Assembly: GCA_044432975.1 (NCBI GenBank)
Contig: JAWXUC010000004.1
Span: 62,001 to 126,000 of the forward strand
Direction of reading: 5' to 3'
From: JAWXUC01 sp044432975
GTDB lineage: Bacteria > Pseudomonadota > Alphaproteobacteria > RF32 > CAG-239
DNA: 64,000 nucleotides
The notes beneath the pieces were generated by a model that worked only from the letters and a program-made list of their open reading frames with translations, ran no database searches and was not told the origin of the DNA. Positions 33,154-40,908 of the stretch are shown here, piece after piece. How positions within the stretch are numbered: position 1 is the stretch's first letter; each line of letters starts with the position of its first letter. A program made the translations under genes and the position numbers.

Positions 33154-33693
33154 ATGACAAATTTTAAAAATTTATACGATCAGTCAATAAAGAAGTCTCT
33201 TGTGGAAAAGTTTGGCTATACAAATCCACACGAAATTCCTAAGTTGACAAAGATTGTCCTTAATATGGGTGTTAGTGACGCAGTTACTGACAAAAAGAAA
33301 CTAAACAATGCAGTTGAAGAAATGGCTTTAATAGCTGGTCAAAAACCTGTAATTACTACAGCTCGTAAATCTATCGCAGGCTTTAAGCTTCGTGAAGGTA
33401 TGCCTTTGGGTTGTAAAGTAACTCTACGTTCTGATAGAATGTATGAATTCTTAGAAAGACTTGTAGTTATGGCTTTGCCACGAGTTAGAGACTTTCATGG
33501 TATTCAAGGTAAAAACTTTGATGGAAAAGGCAACTTTGCTTTTGGTATCAAAGAACAAATCATCTTCCCTGAGATTAACTACGATAAAGTAGAGAATGTT
33601 AGAGGTATGGATGTTATCATCTGCACAACGGCAAAAACTGATGAAGAAGCAAAAGAACTTCTTTTAAGTTTCAACATGCCAATTAAGAAATAG
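33154..33693 (+). CDS. rplE: 50S ribosomal protein L5
   Basis: The 179-residue 5S-rRNA-binding protein has KLTKIVLNMGVSDAVTDKK and ITTARKSIAGFKLREGMPLG, and the family phrase LPRVRDFHGIQGKNFDGKGN. The C-terminus is normal. Confidence 0.97.
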   Translation: MTNFKNLYDQSIKKSLVEKFGYTNPHEIPKLTKIVLNMGVSDAVTDKKKLNNAVEEMALIAGQKPVITTARKSIAGFKLREGMPLGCKVTLRSDRMYEFLERLVVMALPRVRDFHGIQGKNFDGKGNFAFGIKEQIIFPEINYDKVENVRGMDVIICTTAKTDEEAKELLLSFNMPIKK

Positions 33694-33704
33694 GAATTTT
33701 AAAT

Positions 33705-34010
33705 ATGGCAAAAACAAGCTCAGTATTTAGAAACTTAAAACGCGTTAAATTAGCAGAGAAATTTGCTAATAAGCGTCAAAAGTTAAAAGATGTTGTTATG
33801 GATAAATCTTTGTCTCAACAAGACAGATTTGAAGCAACATTAAAATTAGCCGAACTTCCACGTAATGGTGCAAAAATTAGAGTTAGAAATAGATGCACAA
33901 TTACAGGCCGTTCTCGTGGTTATTACAGAAAATTTGGTTTATCTCGTTCAGAATTACGCGACATGGCGTCTTTTGGTGAGATTCCAGGTTTAGTGAAATC
34001 TAGTTGGTAA
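33705..34010 (+). CDS. rpsN: 30S ribosomal protein S14
   Basis: The 101-residue product is the long, zinc-free form of S14: the C-terminal NRCTITGRSRGYYRKFGLSR segment lacks the CxxC pairs of the short form. This form is usual in proteobacteria. Confidence 0.96.
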   Translation: MAKTSSVFRNLKRVKLAEKFANKRQKLKDVVMDKSLSQQDRFEATLKLAELPRNGAKIRVRNRCTITGRSRGYYRKFGLSRSELRDMASFGEIPGLVKSSW

Positions 34011-34029
34011 GAAAGGGAGATTAAATATA

Positions 34030-34425
34030 ATGATGACTGATCCTTTGGGCGATATGCTCACTCGTATTAGAAATGCGCAACGTGCGAAAAAATCAGAAGT
34101 AGTTTCTCCTGCATCTCGCTTGCGTGAAAGTGTTCTTGAAGTATTGAAAAAAGAAGGCTTTATTGATAGCTTTGAACGTTACAACGTTAGAAGTGGTATT
34201 GATAATCTTAAAATCAAATTAAAATACTTTGAAGGCAATAGTGTAATTAAAGAAATTTACCGCGTGTCAACTCCAGGCCGTAGAGTATATTCTAGTGTTA
34301 ATGATTTACCTAGAGTATATAACGGATTGGGTGTTTCTATCATCTCTACACCTAAAGGTGTAATGAGTGATCATGATGCTAGAAAAGAAAATGTTGGTGG
34401 CGAAATTTTATGTCAGGTATTTTAG
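34030..34425 (+). CDS. rpsH: 30S ribosomal protein S8
   Basis: The 131-residue protein begins MTDPLGDMLTRIRNAQRAKK and ends with SDHDARKENVGGEILCQVF. S8 is the usual translational repressor of the spc operon in E. coli; no clear mimic of its target is visible upstream. Confidence 0.96.
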   Translation: MMTDPLGDMLTRIRNAQRAKKSEVVSPASRLRESVLEVLKKEGFIDSFERYNVRSGIDNLKIKLKYFEGNSVIKEIYRVSTPGRRVYSSVNDLPRVYNGLGVSIISTPKGVMSDHDARKENVGGEILCQVF

Positions 34426-34437
34426 GGAGAAAATAAG

Positions 34438-34974
34438 ATGTCTAGAGTTGGAAAATATCCGGTTAAAGTACCACAAAACGTTACTGTTTCTTTGGAAAAT
34501 AACGTTATCACCGCTAAAGGTAAATTAGGACAACTTAGTTATCAATTTGAAGAAACATTTGTTAATGTTTCAATTGTTGACGGAACTGTTGTTGTAAAAC
34601 CTTTATCAGAAACTAAAAAAGGCGTGTCTTTGTGGGGAACTACAAGAGCTAGAATTAATACTCTTTGTCAAGGTGTTGACACTGGTTTCTTTAAAGACTT
34701 AGAACTTATTGGTGTGGGTTATAAAGCAAGAATGGAAGGCAAAAAGTTAATTATGTCATTAGGTTTTTCTCATGATATTACTTTTGAATCTCCTGAAGGC
34801 ATCACAATTGCTTGTGTGTCTCCTACTCAATTAAAAGTTAGCGGTGCTGATAAACAATTAGTTGGCCAAGTTGCGGCAGAAATTAGAAAATATCGTAAAC
34901 CAGAACCTTATAAAGGTAAAGGTGTGAGATATTCTAACGAATATGTTCGTCGCAAAGAAGGTAAGAAAAAATAA
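34438..34974 (+). CDS. rplF: 50S ribosomal protein L6
   Basis: The 178-residue product starts MSRVGKYPVKVPQNVTVSLE and ends with the signature RKPEPYKGKGVRYSNEYVRR followed by KEGKKK. Two copies of the L6 fold are expected in this length. Confidence 0.97.
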   Translation: MSRVGKYPVKVPQNVTVSLENNVITAKGKLGQLSYQFEETFVNVSIVDGTVVVKPLSETKKGVSLWGTTRARINTLCQGVDTGFFKDLELIGVGYKARMEGKKLIMSLGFSHDITFESPEGITIACVSPTQLKVSGADKQLVGQVAAEIRKYRKPEPYKGKGVRYSNEYVRRKEGKKK

Positions 34975-34985
34975 GGAATAATGAA

Positions 34986-35348
34986 ATGAATACACCAAGA
35001 GAATTATATCAAAAAAGAAAGGCTCGTGTTCGTTCTGCATTGAAAAAAGCTGCAAATGGCAAAATGCGTTTGTCAGTTTTTAGAAGTGGAAAACATATTT
35101 ATGCACAAATTATTGATGACAATAAAGGTGTTAGCGTTGCTGCAGCATCTACTTTAGAAGCAGCTTTGCGTGAGACTGTTAAAAAAGCATCAACAATTGA
35201 AGCAGCTTCAGCTGTGGGTAAACTTATTGCTGAAAAAGCTGTTAAAGCTGGTGTTAAAGAAGTTATCTTTGACCGTGGCGGTTATGTGTATCATGGTAGA
35301 GTTAAAGCCCTAGCAGATTCTGCTAGAGAAGCTGGCTTGCAGTTTTAA
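34986..35348 (+). CDS. rplR: 50S ribosomal protein L18
   Basis: The 120-residue 5S-rRNA-binding protein has RLSVFRSGKHIYAQIIDDNK in the middle and ends FDRGGYVYHGRVKALADSAREAGLQF. Confidence 0.96.
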   Translation: MNTPRELYQKRKARVRSALKKAANGKMRLSVFRSGKHIYAQIIDDNKGVSVAAASTLEAALRETVKKASTIEAASAVGKLIAEKAVKAGVKEVIFDRGGYVYHGRVKALADSAREAGLQF

Positions 35349-35361
35349 GGAGCAATAAAAG

Positions 35362-35922
35362 ATGAACAAAATGACTGATCGTAAGATTGAAAAGAAAGAT
35401 GACTTAGTTGAAAAACTAGTTCATGTGAATCGTGTTGCTAAAACTGTTAAAGGTGGTAGAACTATGAGCTTTGCTGCTGTTGTGGTTGTAGGTGATAAAA
35501 AAGGTCGTGTTGGTTATGGACACGGTAAAGCATCTGAAGTGCCAGAAGCTATCACTAAAGCTACTAATGAAGCAAAAAGAACAATGATTAGAGTTCCTCT
35601 TCGTGAGGGTAGAACTCTTCACCATGACATTTCTGGTAGATATGGTGCTGGTAAAGTTGTTTTAAGAACAGCTCAATCTGGTACAGGTATCATTGCTGGT
35701 GGTGCTATGCGTGCGATTTTTGAAGTATTAGGCGTTCAAGACGTTGTGGCTAAATCTTTGGGTTCTAACAACCCTTATAACATGATTAAAGCTACTTTTG
35801 ATGCGTTAATTAACTCTGCTTCTCCTCGTGCAATTGCTGCTAAAAGAGGTAAAAAAGTAGGTGATATCGTAGCTCGTCGTGAAAATACATCTAATACAAA
35901 ACTTAACGTAGAGGAGGCTTAA
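35362..35922 (+). CDS. rpsE: 30S ribosomal protein S5
   Basis: The 186-residue protein contains the S5 double-stranded-RNA-binding fold: VHVNRVAKTVKGGRTMSFAA, then VGYGHGKASEVPEAI, and the C-terminal NPYNMIKATFDAL. Somewhat longer than E. coli S5 at the C-terminus, as is common in alphaproteobacteria. Confidence 0.96.
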   Translation: MNKMTDRKIEKKDDLVEKLVHVNRVAKTVKGGRTMSFAAVVVVGDKKGRVGYGHGKASEVPEAITKATNEAKRTMIRVPLREGRTLHHDISGRYGAGKVVLRTAQSGTGIIAGGAMRAIFEVLGVQDVVAKSLGSNNPYNMIKATFDALINSASPRAIAAKRGKKVGDIVARRENTSNTKLNVEEA

Positions 35923-35924
35923 TT

Positions 35925-36110
35925 ATGGCTAAAAAAACTCTTAAAGTTAAACAAATTAAAAGTACTATTGGCCGTCCTGATGTTCAAGAAAAAACATTAA
36001 TCGGTCTTGGATTAAACAAATTAAACAAAGTTCGTGAACTTGAAGATACTCCTGCTATTCGTGGCATGATTAGAAAAGTACACCATCTTGTTGAAGTGAT
36101 TGAGGAGTAA
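35925..36110 (+). CDS. rpmD: 50S ribosomal protein L30
   Basis: The 61-residue protein has VKQIKSTIGRPDVQEKTLIG and RGMIRKVHHLVEV, the complete small L30 fold. Confidence 0.95.
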   Translation: MAKKTLKVKQIKSTIGRPDVQEKTLIGLGLNKLNKVRELEDTPAIRGMIRKVHHLVEVIEE

Positions 36111-36114
36111 TAAT

Positions 36115-36564
36115 ATGAAACTTAATGAATTAAAAGACAATCAAGGTGCAAGAAAATCTGCTATGAGAGTTGGTCGTGGTATTGGCTCTGGTAAAGGTAA
36201 GACTTGTGGTCGTGGTGTTAAAGGTCAAACATCTCGTTCTGGTGTTGCGATTAACGGTTTTGAAGGTGGTCAAATGCCTATTTACCGTCGTTTACCAAAA
36301 CGTGGCTTTAACAACATTTTCGGCAAAACTTTTGCTGTTGTTAATCTTGACAACTTACAAAAAGCTATTGATGCTGGTAAATTAAATTCAACTATCGATG
36401 TTGAAGCTCTTAAAAATGCTGGTTTAGTTTCTAAAGAATTAGACGGTGTTAGATTGCTTGCTCGTGGTGCTTTAAGCGCTAAAGTTGAAATCAGTGTTAA
36501 TTCTGCTTCTGCAACAGCTGTTGCAGCAGTTGAAAAAGCTGGTGGAAAAGTTAATCTTGTTTAA
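36115..36564 (+). CDS. rplO: 50S ribosomal protein L15
   Basis: The 149-residue product has MKLNELKDNQGARKSAMRVG and the glycine-rich RGIGSGKGKTCGRGVKGQ, and GFEGGQMPIYRRLPKRGF. ATG 36115 follows GAGGAG. It is the last gene of the cluster: a terminator follows at once, where most bacteria continue with secY. Confidence 0.97.
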   Translation: MKLNELKDNQGARKSAMRVGRGIGSGKGKTCGRGVKGQTSRSGVAINGFEGGQMPIYRRLPKRGFNNIFGKTFAVVNLDNLQKAIDAGKLNSTIDVEALKNAGLVSKELDGVRLLARGALSAKVEISVNSASATAVAAVEKAGGKVNLV

Positions 36565-36585
36565 TTAAATGAGATGAAAAAAATA

Positions 36586-36614
36586 AAAAGGTGATTATTT
36601 TGATCACCTTTTTT
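36586..36614 (+). terminator. Terminator at the end of the ribosomal protein operon
   Basis: AAAAGGTGAT pairs with ATCACCTTTT around TATTTTG, with seven T. It ends the operon after rplO. Confidence 0.85.
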
Positions 36615-36660
36615 GTTGCTAATATTAAATAATATTATATTGTATTCTTGGAGAAAAGGT

Positions 36661-37761
36661 ATGAATGAAAACTATAATTATTTAACAGGATTAAAAGGTG
36701 TTTGCGGAATAGGGGTTACAATATTTCATTATTTATTGGCATATGCTTGTTTTGGATATATTGGTTATGAATCAGGCATTGCTGAAAGTGAAAAATATTC
36801 TTATTATTTTAAGTACTTTCCATATTCAATATTATCTAATGCTTCTTTCTTTTTATATGTTTTTTTTGCAATTATAGCTTTTCTTCCTGCGCAGCACTTT
36901 TTTAAAAATAATGATGTGGAGTGGATTAAAAAACAAGCCGTTGTTCGTTATTTTCGGTTTATGCCATATATTTTAACTTGCGCTATTATAACGTGGGCTA
37001 TGTATAGGTTGGGTTTTTTTTACAATAAAGAATTAGGCTCTCTTTTATATATTAATTGGAATATGGGATTTTATCCTGATAGTATTTCTTTTTTAGATGC
37101 ATTGAAGAACGGTTTTTATTCAGCATTATTTGAAGGTGATGCAACATATAATTCTGTTTTTTGGTGTATGCAGATAATTTTTATGGGGTCTTATCTTTCT
37201 TATGCACTACTGTTATTTTGGGGAGGAGCTAAAAATCGTTGGTTGATTTATTTTGTATTATTTGCGCTTTCTTTTAACTTTCCCGTTTATACATCTTTTT
37301 TAGCAGGTGTTGTTGCTGCTGATATTATAAATAATAGAACCATTAAAAATAAATATTCATTTATATTTGTTTTTTTGGGGTTGATATTTGGTTTTTTTCC
37401 AGAGGTGTTATTGCCAGCAGAAAGTTTTGAAAAAGTATTCTTTGGAATAGGCGGTTTGTTTGTTTTGTTGGGCTTTAGTTTGTCTGAAAAGTTAAAGTTT
37501 ATGATTGATGGCAGAGTTTTTCAAATTTGCGGAAAATATTCTTTTTCTTTAGTGATAATGCATTTTCCTGTTATGATGTCTTTTTCTGCGTGGTTATTTA
37601 TGAAGTGTTATGAAGTTATGGGTTATGGAATATCTTTGGTAATAACTTTTGTTTTAAGCATTCCTGTAATAATTTTGGCAACTTTTTTGTTTCAAAAAAT
37701 TGTAGAGGTTCCAACTTGTAAGCTTTCTAATAAAGTTTATTCTTTTTTAGGTCTTGATTAA
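36661..37761 (+). CDS. Acyltransferase 3 family membrane protein
   Basis: The 366-residue protein has the acyltransferase-3 pattern: an N-terminal NYLTGLKGVCGIGVTIFHY with the histidine in the first helix, a proline-free basic loop with VVRYFRFMPYIL (the R-x-x-R-like region), and about ten hydrophobic helices. The family O-acylates sugars of surface polysaccharides or lipids, using acyl-CoA from the cytoplasm. The ATG at 36661 follows GGAGAAAAGG; an earlier in-frame ATG at 36613 is inside the terminator region. The substrate cannot be inferred, since no polysaccharide genes are adjacent. Confidence 0.85.
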   Translation: MNENYNYLTGLKGVCGIGVTIFHYLLAYACFGYIGYESGIAESEKYSYYFKYFPYSILSNASFFLYVFFAIIAFLPAQHFFKNNDVEWIKKQAVVRYFRFMPYILTCAIITWAMYRLGFFYNKELGSLLYINWNMGFYPDSISFLDALKNGFYSALFEGDATYNSVFWCMQIIFMGSYLSYALLLFWGGAKNRWLIYFVLFALSFNFPVYTSFLAGVVAADIINNRTIKNKYSFIFVFLGLIFGFFPEVLLPAESFEKVFFGIGGLFVLLGFSLSEKLKFMIDGRVFQICGKYSFSLVIMHFPVMMSFSAWLFMKCYEVMGYGISLVITFVLSIPVIILATFLFQKIVEVPTCKLSNKVYSFLGLD

Positions 37762-37822
37762 TTAAAACATTGTGTTAGTCTTTTGTTATTGAAAAAATTA
37801 ACCAAAAATAAATAATAAAATT

Positions 37823-38374
37823 ATGGAAAATGAAACAGTAGCAAATTTAATGCAAATTTTAGGCGATGTTAAACAACTTAGAAGAAAAGGTTGGATTGTT
37901 CGCAATGTTGAAAACCCAGAATCTGATGCGGATCATATGTATTCAATGATGATGATGGCGATGCTTTTTACCCCGAAAGAATTAAATAGAGAAAAATGCT
38001 TGTTGTTAGCGCTTGTTCATGATATTGGAGAAATCTACGCTGGTGATTTTACTCCTTTTGATGATATTTCTTTAGAGGATAAAGCAAAGAGGGAATATTT
38101 GGCAGCAAAAAGAGTTTCTGAAGAACTTAATAATTCAGAAATTTATGATTTGTTTGATGAGTTTGAAAAATGTGAAACAGATGAGGCAAAATGGGTGAAG
38201 ATGTTGGATAAGCTAGATTGTATTGTTATGTCTAAATATTATGACCTTAAAAAGATGTCTCCACAAAACTTGTTTGATGAGTTTGTTTTTAATGCAGAAG
38301 CAAAAGTTAAAGAAATTTCTTCTCAATACCAAGATGACGTTTTGCAAATTATTCAATGTTTGAAAAAAATTTAA
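37823..38374 (+). CDS. HD-domain phosphohydrolase (YfbR/HDDC2-like)
   Basis: The 183-residue protein shows an HD-domain metal site: the histidine in ESDADHMYSMMMMAML, the HD pair in LLALVHDIGEIYAGD, and the distal aspartate in MLDKLDCIV. This combination is seen in 5'-deoxynucleotidases of the YfbR/HDDC2 group, which remove phosphate from dNMPs. It is converging on the MocA-like gene with a shared terminator. Confidence 0.85.
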   Translation: MENETVANLMQILGDVKQLRRKGWIVRNVENPESDADHMYSMMMMAMLFTPKELNREKCLLLALVHDIGEIYAGDFTPFDDISLEDKAKREYLAAKRVSEELNNSEIYDLFDEFEKCETDEAKWVKMLDKLDCIVMSKYYDLKKMSPQNLFDEFVFNAEAKVKEISSQYQDDVLQIIQCLKKI

Positions 38375-38381
38375 ATTTTAT

Positions 38382-38406
38382 CTGCTATTAATTTTATAGC
38401 AGGTTT
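38382..38406. terminator. Bidirectional terminator between the HD gene and the MocA-like gene
   Basis: CTGCTAT pairs with ATAGCAG, with T-rich and A-rich flanks; it covers the stop of the minus-strand gene. Confidence 0.7.
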
Positions 38407-39854
38407 TCTTTTTCTAAATCTTTTATGTCTGCTGGATGAGTAATGTCTTTTAATGTTTTTTCTTCTTCAGCATTTATTATTGTTGTATAATCGCTATGAG
38501 ATAAGAAAAAAGCTCTAGTTTGAGAGTTCTCAGGAACAATGTCTGCATATTCAAACAGGCTTTTAGACCATAAGACTGGATTGTATTTTATACCGTTGTG
38601 TCCGCTGATTATTAATTGTTTTTCTTTTTTTAAGTCAAAAGCTTTTATCATTTTTGAAAAATGCTCTTTGGTTAAATATGGTTGATCTGCAGGGATGATA
38701 AAAGCACCTTGGCAAAAGTTTGGTAAAGACTTTATTCCGAGCTCTATTGAGCTTTTTATGCCAGATCTGTATTCTGAATTTATCATAATATTAACATCTA
38801 AATCTTTTAGTATTTCTTTTGATTCTTCTTCTCTGTGTCCTAATATAACAAAAATTGGTGAAATTCCTGCTTCGATGGCTGTCTTTACTGATTTTAATAA
38901 AACAGGTTCACCTTTTATTTCTGCAAATAGTTTATTTGTTCCTGCTCTTATAGATGTTCCTGCTGCTAAAATAATGCCACCGATATTGCCTTTGTTTTCT
39001 TTGTTTTTAAGCGGTGTAATTAAATCTGAAGTTTCTGTTATTATATCTGTTGAATTTAAGATAACAGGTGCGTCGTTTAAGAAGTCTGTGGCTATTAGTT
39101 TTTCTGTTAAAATTGCTTTATTGATTATGATATCAAGGTTGTAAGAACTATTTGTTGCATAATTATAAGGTAATGCAATAATTTTAATGTTTTTCTTTGT
39201 GGCAATTAAAATATCAGAAACTCCAATTTCTGGAAAATGTGAACAAATAATGTCATCAAAAGCTTTTTCTATAGTTTTTTTGATGATTGTTTTATCACTA
39301 ATAGGAGATGATATGAAAATAATGTCTGGATTGGTTTTTTCTGCTGAATATATTGCTTTATCTAGTTCTTCTTCAGAAAAATCACATGTTTCTTCAATTT
39401 TTATTTCTGTTTTTAAGAAAGATAAATTATTTTTAATTTTTTGATTTGTTTTTTCAATAAGGTTGTTTTCTTCAACAGTATTGTTTAGTTTTAAGTTAAT
39501 TAATGCGATGGATTTTTTTTCTTTAGGAATAATGTTTAGGAGATCTGTGTTGCCTGAGATGTTAAAGATGATGCTGTCAACGTCTTCCATTGTTATTTTA
39601 TCGTTGACTTCTATTTTTGCTACAATCTGATTTTTTAATACTATAGAATAAGAAAATAAGCAATTTAGGACAACAAGATGAGAACGTTCATTGAAGTTTT
39701 TTAAGCGATTGTCAGATGCTATGAAAATTCCGTCTTTAAGAGCAATTATTTGTGCGATGTTGTTTTTTGCATCTACTTTATATGCTAAATTGTTTCCACA
39801 TATTTTTGCAGAGATAATTTTTAAGGCATTTTCAATATTTGTATTTTTTTTCAT
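38394..39854 (-). CDS. Molybdopterin-binding/MocA-like nucleotidyltransferase fusion
   Basis: The 486-residue protein has two parts. Residues ~290-486 are a MobA/MocA-type nucleotidyltransferase: GGIILAAGTSIRAGTNKLFAEI binds NTP, and FIIPADQPYLT and NGIKYNPVLW are family positions. Residues 1-280 resemble MoeA/MogA-like molybdopterin-binding domains (IIFISSPISDKTIIKKTI is the equivalent of the GGTG-type loop, but degenerate). Alphaproteobacteria carry this fusion next to xanthine-dehydrogenase-type enzymes, where it makes the molybdopterin cytosine dinucleotide. No other molybdenum genes are visible here, so the assignment of activity is inferred. Confidence 0.75.
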   Translation of the reverse strand: MKKNTNIENALKIISAKICGNNLAYKVDAKNNIAQIIALKDGIFIASDNRLKNFNERSHLVVLNCLFSYSIVLKNQIVAKIEVNDKITMEDVDSIIFNISGNTDLLNIIPKEKKSIALINLKLNNTVEENNLIEKTNQKIKNNLSFLKTEIKIEETCDFSEEELDKAIYSAEKTNPDIIFISSPISDKTIIKKTIEKAFDDIICSHFPEIGVSDILIATKKNIKIIALPYNYATNSSYNLDIIINKAILTEKLIATDFLNDAPVILNSTDIITETSDLITPLKNKENKGNIGGIILAAGTSIRAGTNKLFAEIKGEPVLLKSVKTAIEAGISPIFVILGHREEESKEILKDLDVNIMINSEYRSGIKSSIELGIKSLPNFCQGAFIIPADQPYLTKEHFSKMIKAFDLKKEKQLIISGHNGIKYNPVLWSKSLFEYADIVPENSQTRAFFLSHSDYTTIINAEEEKTLKDITHPADIKDLEKENLL

Positions 39855-39958
39855 GAAGAGATTATAACGATTAATTTTTTTTTTACAAATAAAAAAAGAT
39901 AATTACTTGACTATTTTTTTTTTGTGTATTATAGAATTGTTTGAACAACGCGCTCAAA

Positions 39959-40035
39959 GGGTCTTTAGCTCAGTTGGTTAGAGCAGGCCGCTCATAACGG
40001 TCTGGTCGCCTGTTCGAGTCAGGCAAGACCCACCA
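39959..40035 (+). tRNA. tRNA with CAT anticodon (Met, or Ile2 if lysidine-modified)
   Basis: The acceptor stem GGGTCTT pairs perfectly with AAGACCC and CCA is encoded at 40033-40035. The anticodon loop CTCATAA gives CAT. The G1:C72 pair rules out the initiator type. CAT elongator tRNAs are either Met or the lysidine-modified Ile2; the stem CCGCTCATAACGG resembles alphaproteobacterial tRNA-Met, but the sequence alone does not settle it. Confidence 0.9.
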
Positions 40036-40040
40036 TTCAG

Positions 40041-40075
40041 AATCCCCCTCTCTTTTTAGAGAGGGGGATTTTTTT
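40041..40075 (+). terminator. Terminator after the CAT tRNA
   Basis: AATCCCCCTCTC pairs perfectly with GAGAGGGGGATT, followed by seven T. It is a strong terminator, just before the prophage. Confidence 0.9.
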
Positions 40076-40280
40076 GTTTTAAATCCCACAATCTGTAAGG
40101 CTTTGAGCCCTGCTCGGTCTGGGCAAAAAGTTTTTATTTCATCCATATTTTATAAAAAATCTCTCTGTTTTAAGCAAATCTCTCTTTGAGGTCTGAACAG
40201 CTTTATTTTTTAATCCGTTGAAAACTCATTGTTTTTATTAGTTTGTTTGTTTTAATGAGCGATTAGCAAATAAAAATCAA

Positions 40281-40328
40281 AAAAACTCGGACTGATTTTA
40301 ATTTTTTTTCGTAGTTCCTTATATAACC
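40281..40328 (+). promoter_or_regulatory. Prophage repeat A, upstream of the 53-residue gene
   Basis: About 47 bases are shared with 43199-43246, with roughly six differences. The conserved core is GGACTGATTTTAATTTT, then CGTAGTTCCTTAT and TAA. It lies before the first prophage gene. Being repeated upstream of two phage genes, it is likely a promoter or operator. Confidence 0.5.
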
Positions 40329-40349
40329 AACCAAAAGGAGCTTATAGTT

Positions 40350-40511
40350 ATGAAAGAACAAGACCTACCCTATTATATCGCTGCTAAATTTATTGCATTA
40401 GCCTATTACAGAAAGTTCATAAATCGCAATAAAAGACTGGACTTTAACGACAACAAGAGCGTTACTAACCCCATAAACAACGAGTTTATTGGAGAAAGAG
40501 ATAATGAATAA
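40350..40511 (+). CDS. Small prophage protein, 53 residues
   Basis: The frame starts 9 bases after AAGGAG and encodes MKEQDLPYYIAAKFIALAYY..., ending NEFIGERDNE. No family recognised. Its end overlaps the next gene's start (ATG 40504) by eight bases. It has a good ribosome site and the repeat upstream, so I take it as real. It is probably a small early protein. Confidence 0.6.
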   Translation: MKEQDLPYYIAAKFIALAYYRKFINRNKRLDFNDNKSVTNPINNEFIGERDNE

Positions 40512-40908
40512 TATATCGGCTTATATCGCAAATCTAGAAAATTTAACATCTGAAGAGCTAGTTAAAATTTGGGGCTCTTATTTTAACGAAAAACCCGAGC
40601 AAACCACAAAGCGATATCTAATAAGACGCATCGCCTATAGAGTGCAAGAAATTAAATATGGAGGTTTAAGGCCTGATATTATAAAATTACTAAATAAGCG
40701 AGTTAAAGATGAATCAAAGGTTAAAACAAACCCCTTAAAACTTGGCACAACATTAAGCAAAATATATAAAGATGTTGAGTTTAGGGTAAAAGTTGTTGAG
40801 GACGGATTTGAGTATAATGGCTTCATTTATAAGAGCTTAACAAAAGTGGCTTTTGTAATCACAGGGCAAAAAACCTCTGGCCCCCTATTTTTTGGAGTAA
40901 AAGAATGA
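40504..40908 (+). CDS. DUF2924 family protein
   Basis: The 134-residue protein matches DUF2924: LENLTSEELVKIWGSYFNE, then RYLIRRIAYRVQEIKYGGL and the C-terminal GTTLSKIYKDVEFRVKVVEDGFEYNG with KSLTKVAFVITGQKTSGPLFF. Proteins of this family usually lie directly next to large serine recombinases in alphaproteobacterial prophages, as here (4-base overlap). The C-terminal strands resemble small DNA-contact modules. Its function, perhaps in recombination, is inference. ATG 40504 follows GGAG at 40491. Confidence 0.85.
   Translation: MNNISAYIANLENLTSEELVKIWGSYFNEKPEQTTKRYLIRRIAYRVQEIKYGGLRPDIIKLLNKRVKDESKVKTNPLKLGTTLSKIYKDVEFRVKVVEDGFEYNGFIYKSLTKVAFVITGQKTSGPLFFGVKE

Noticed and set aside
39959..40035. 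CAT tRNA as the attachment site of the prophage
   Set aside because: The right end is outside the window, so no second copy of the tRNA end can be seen, and large serine recombinases often use other targets.
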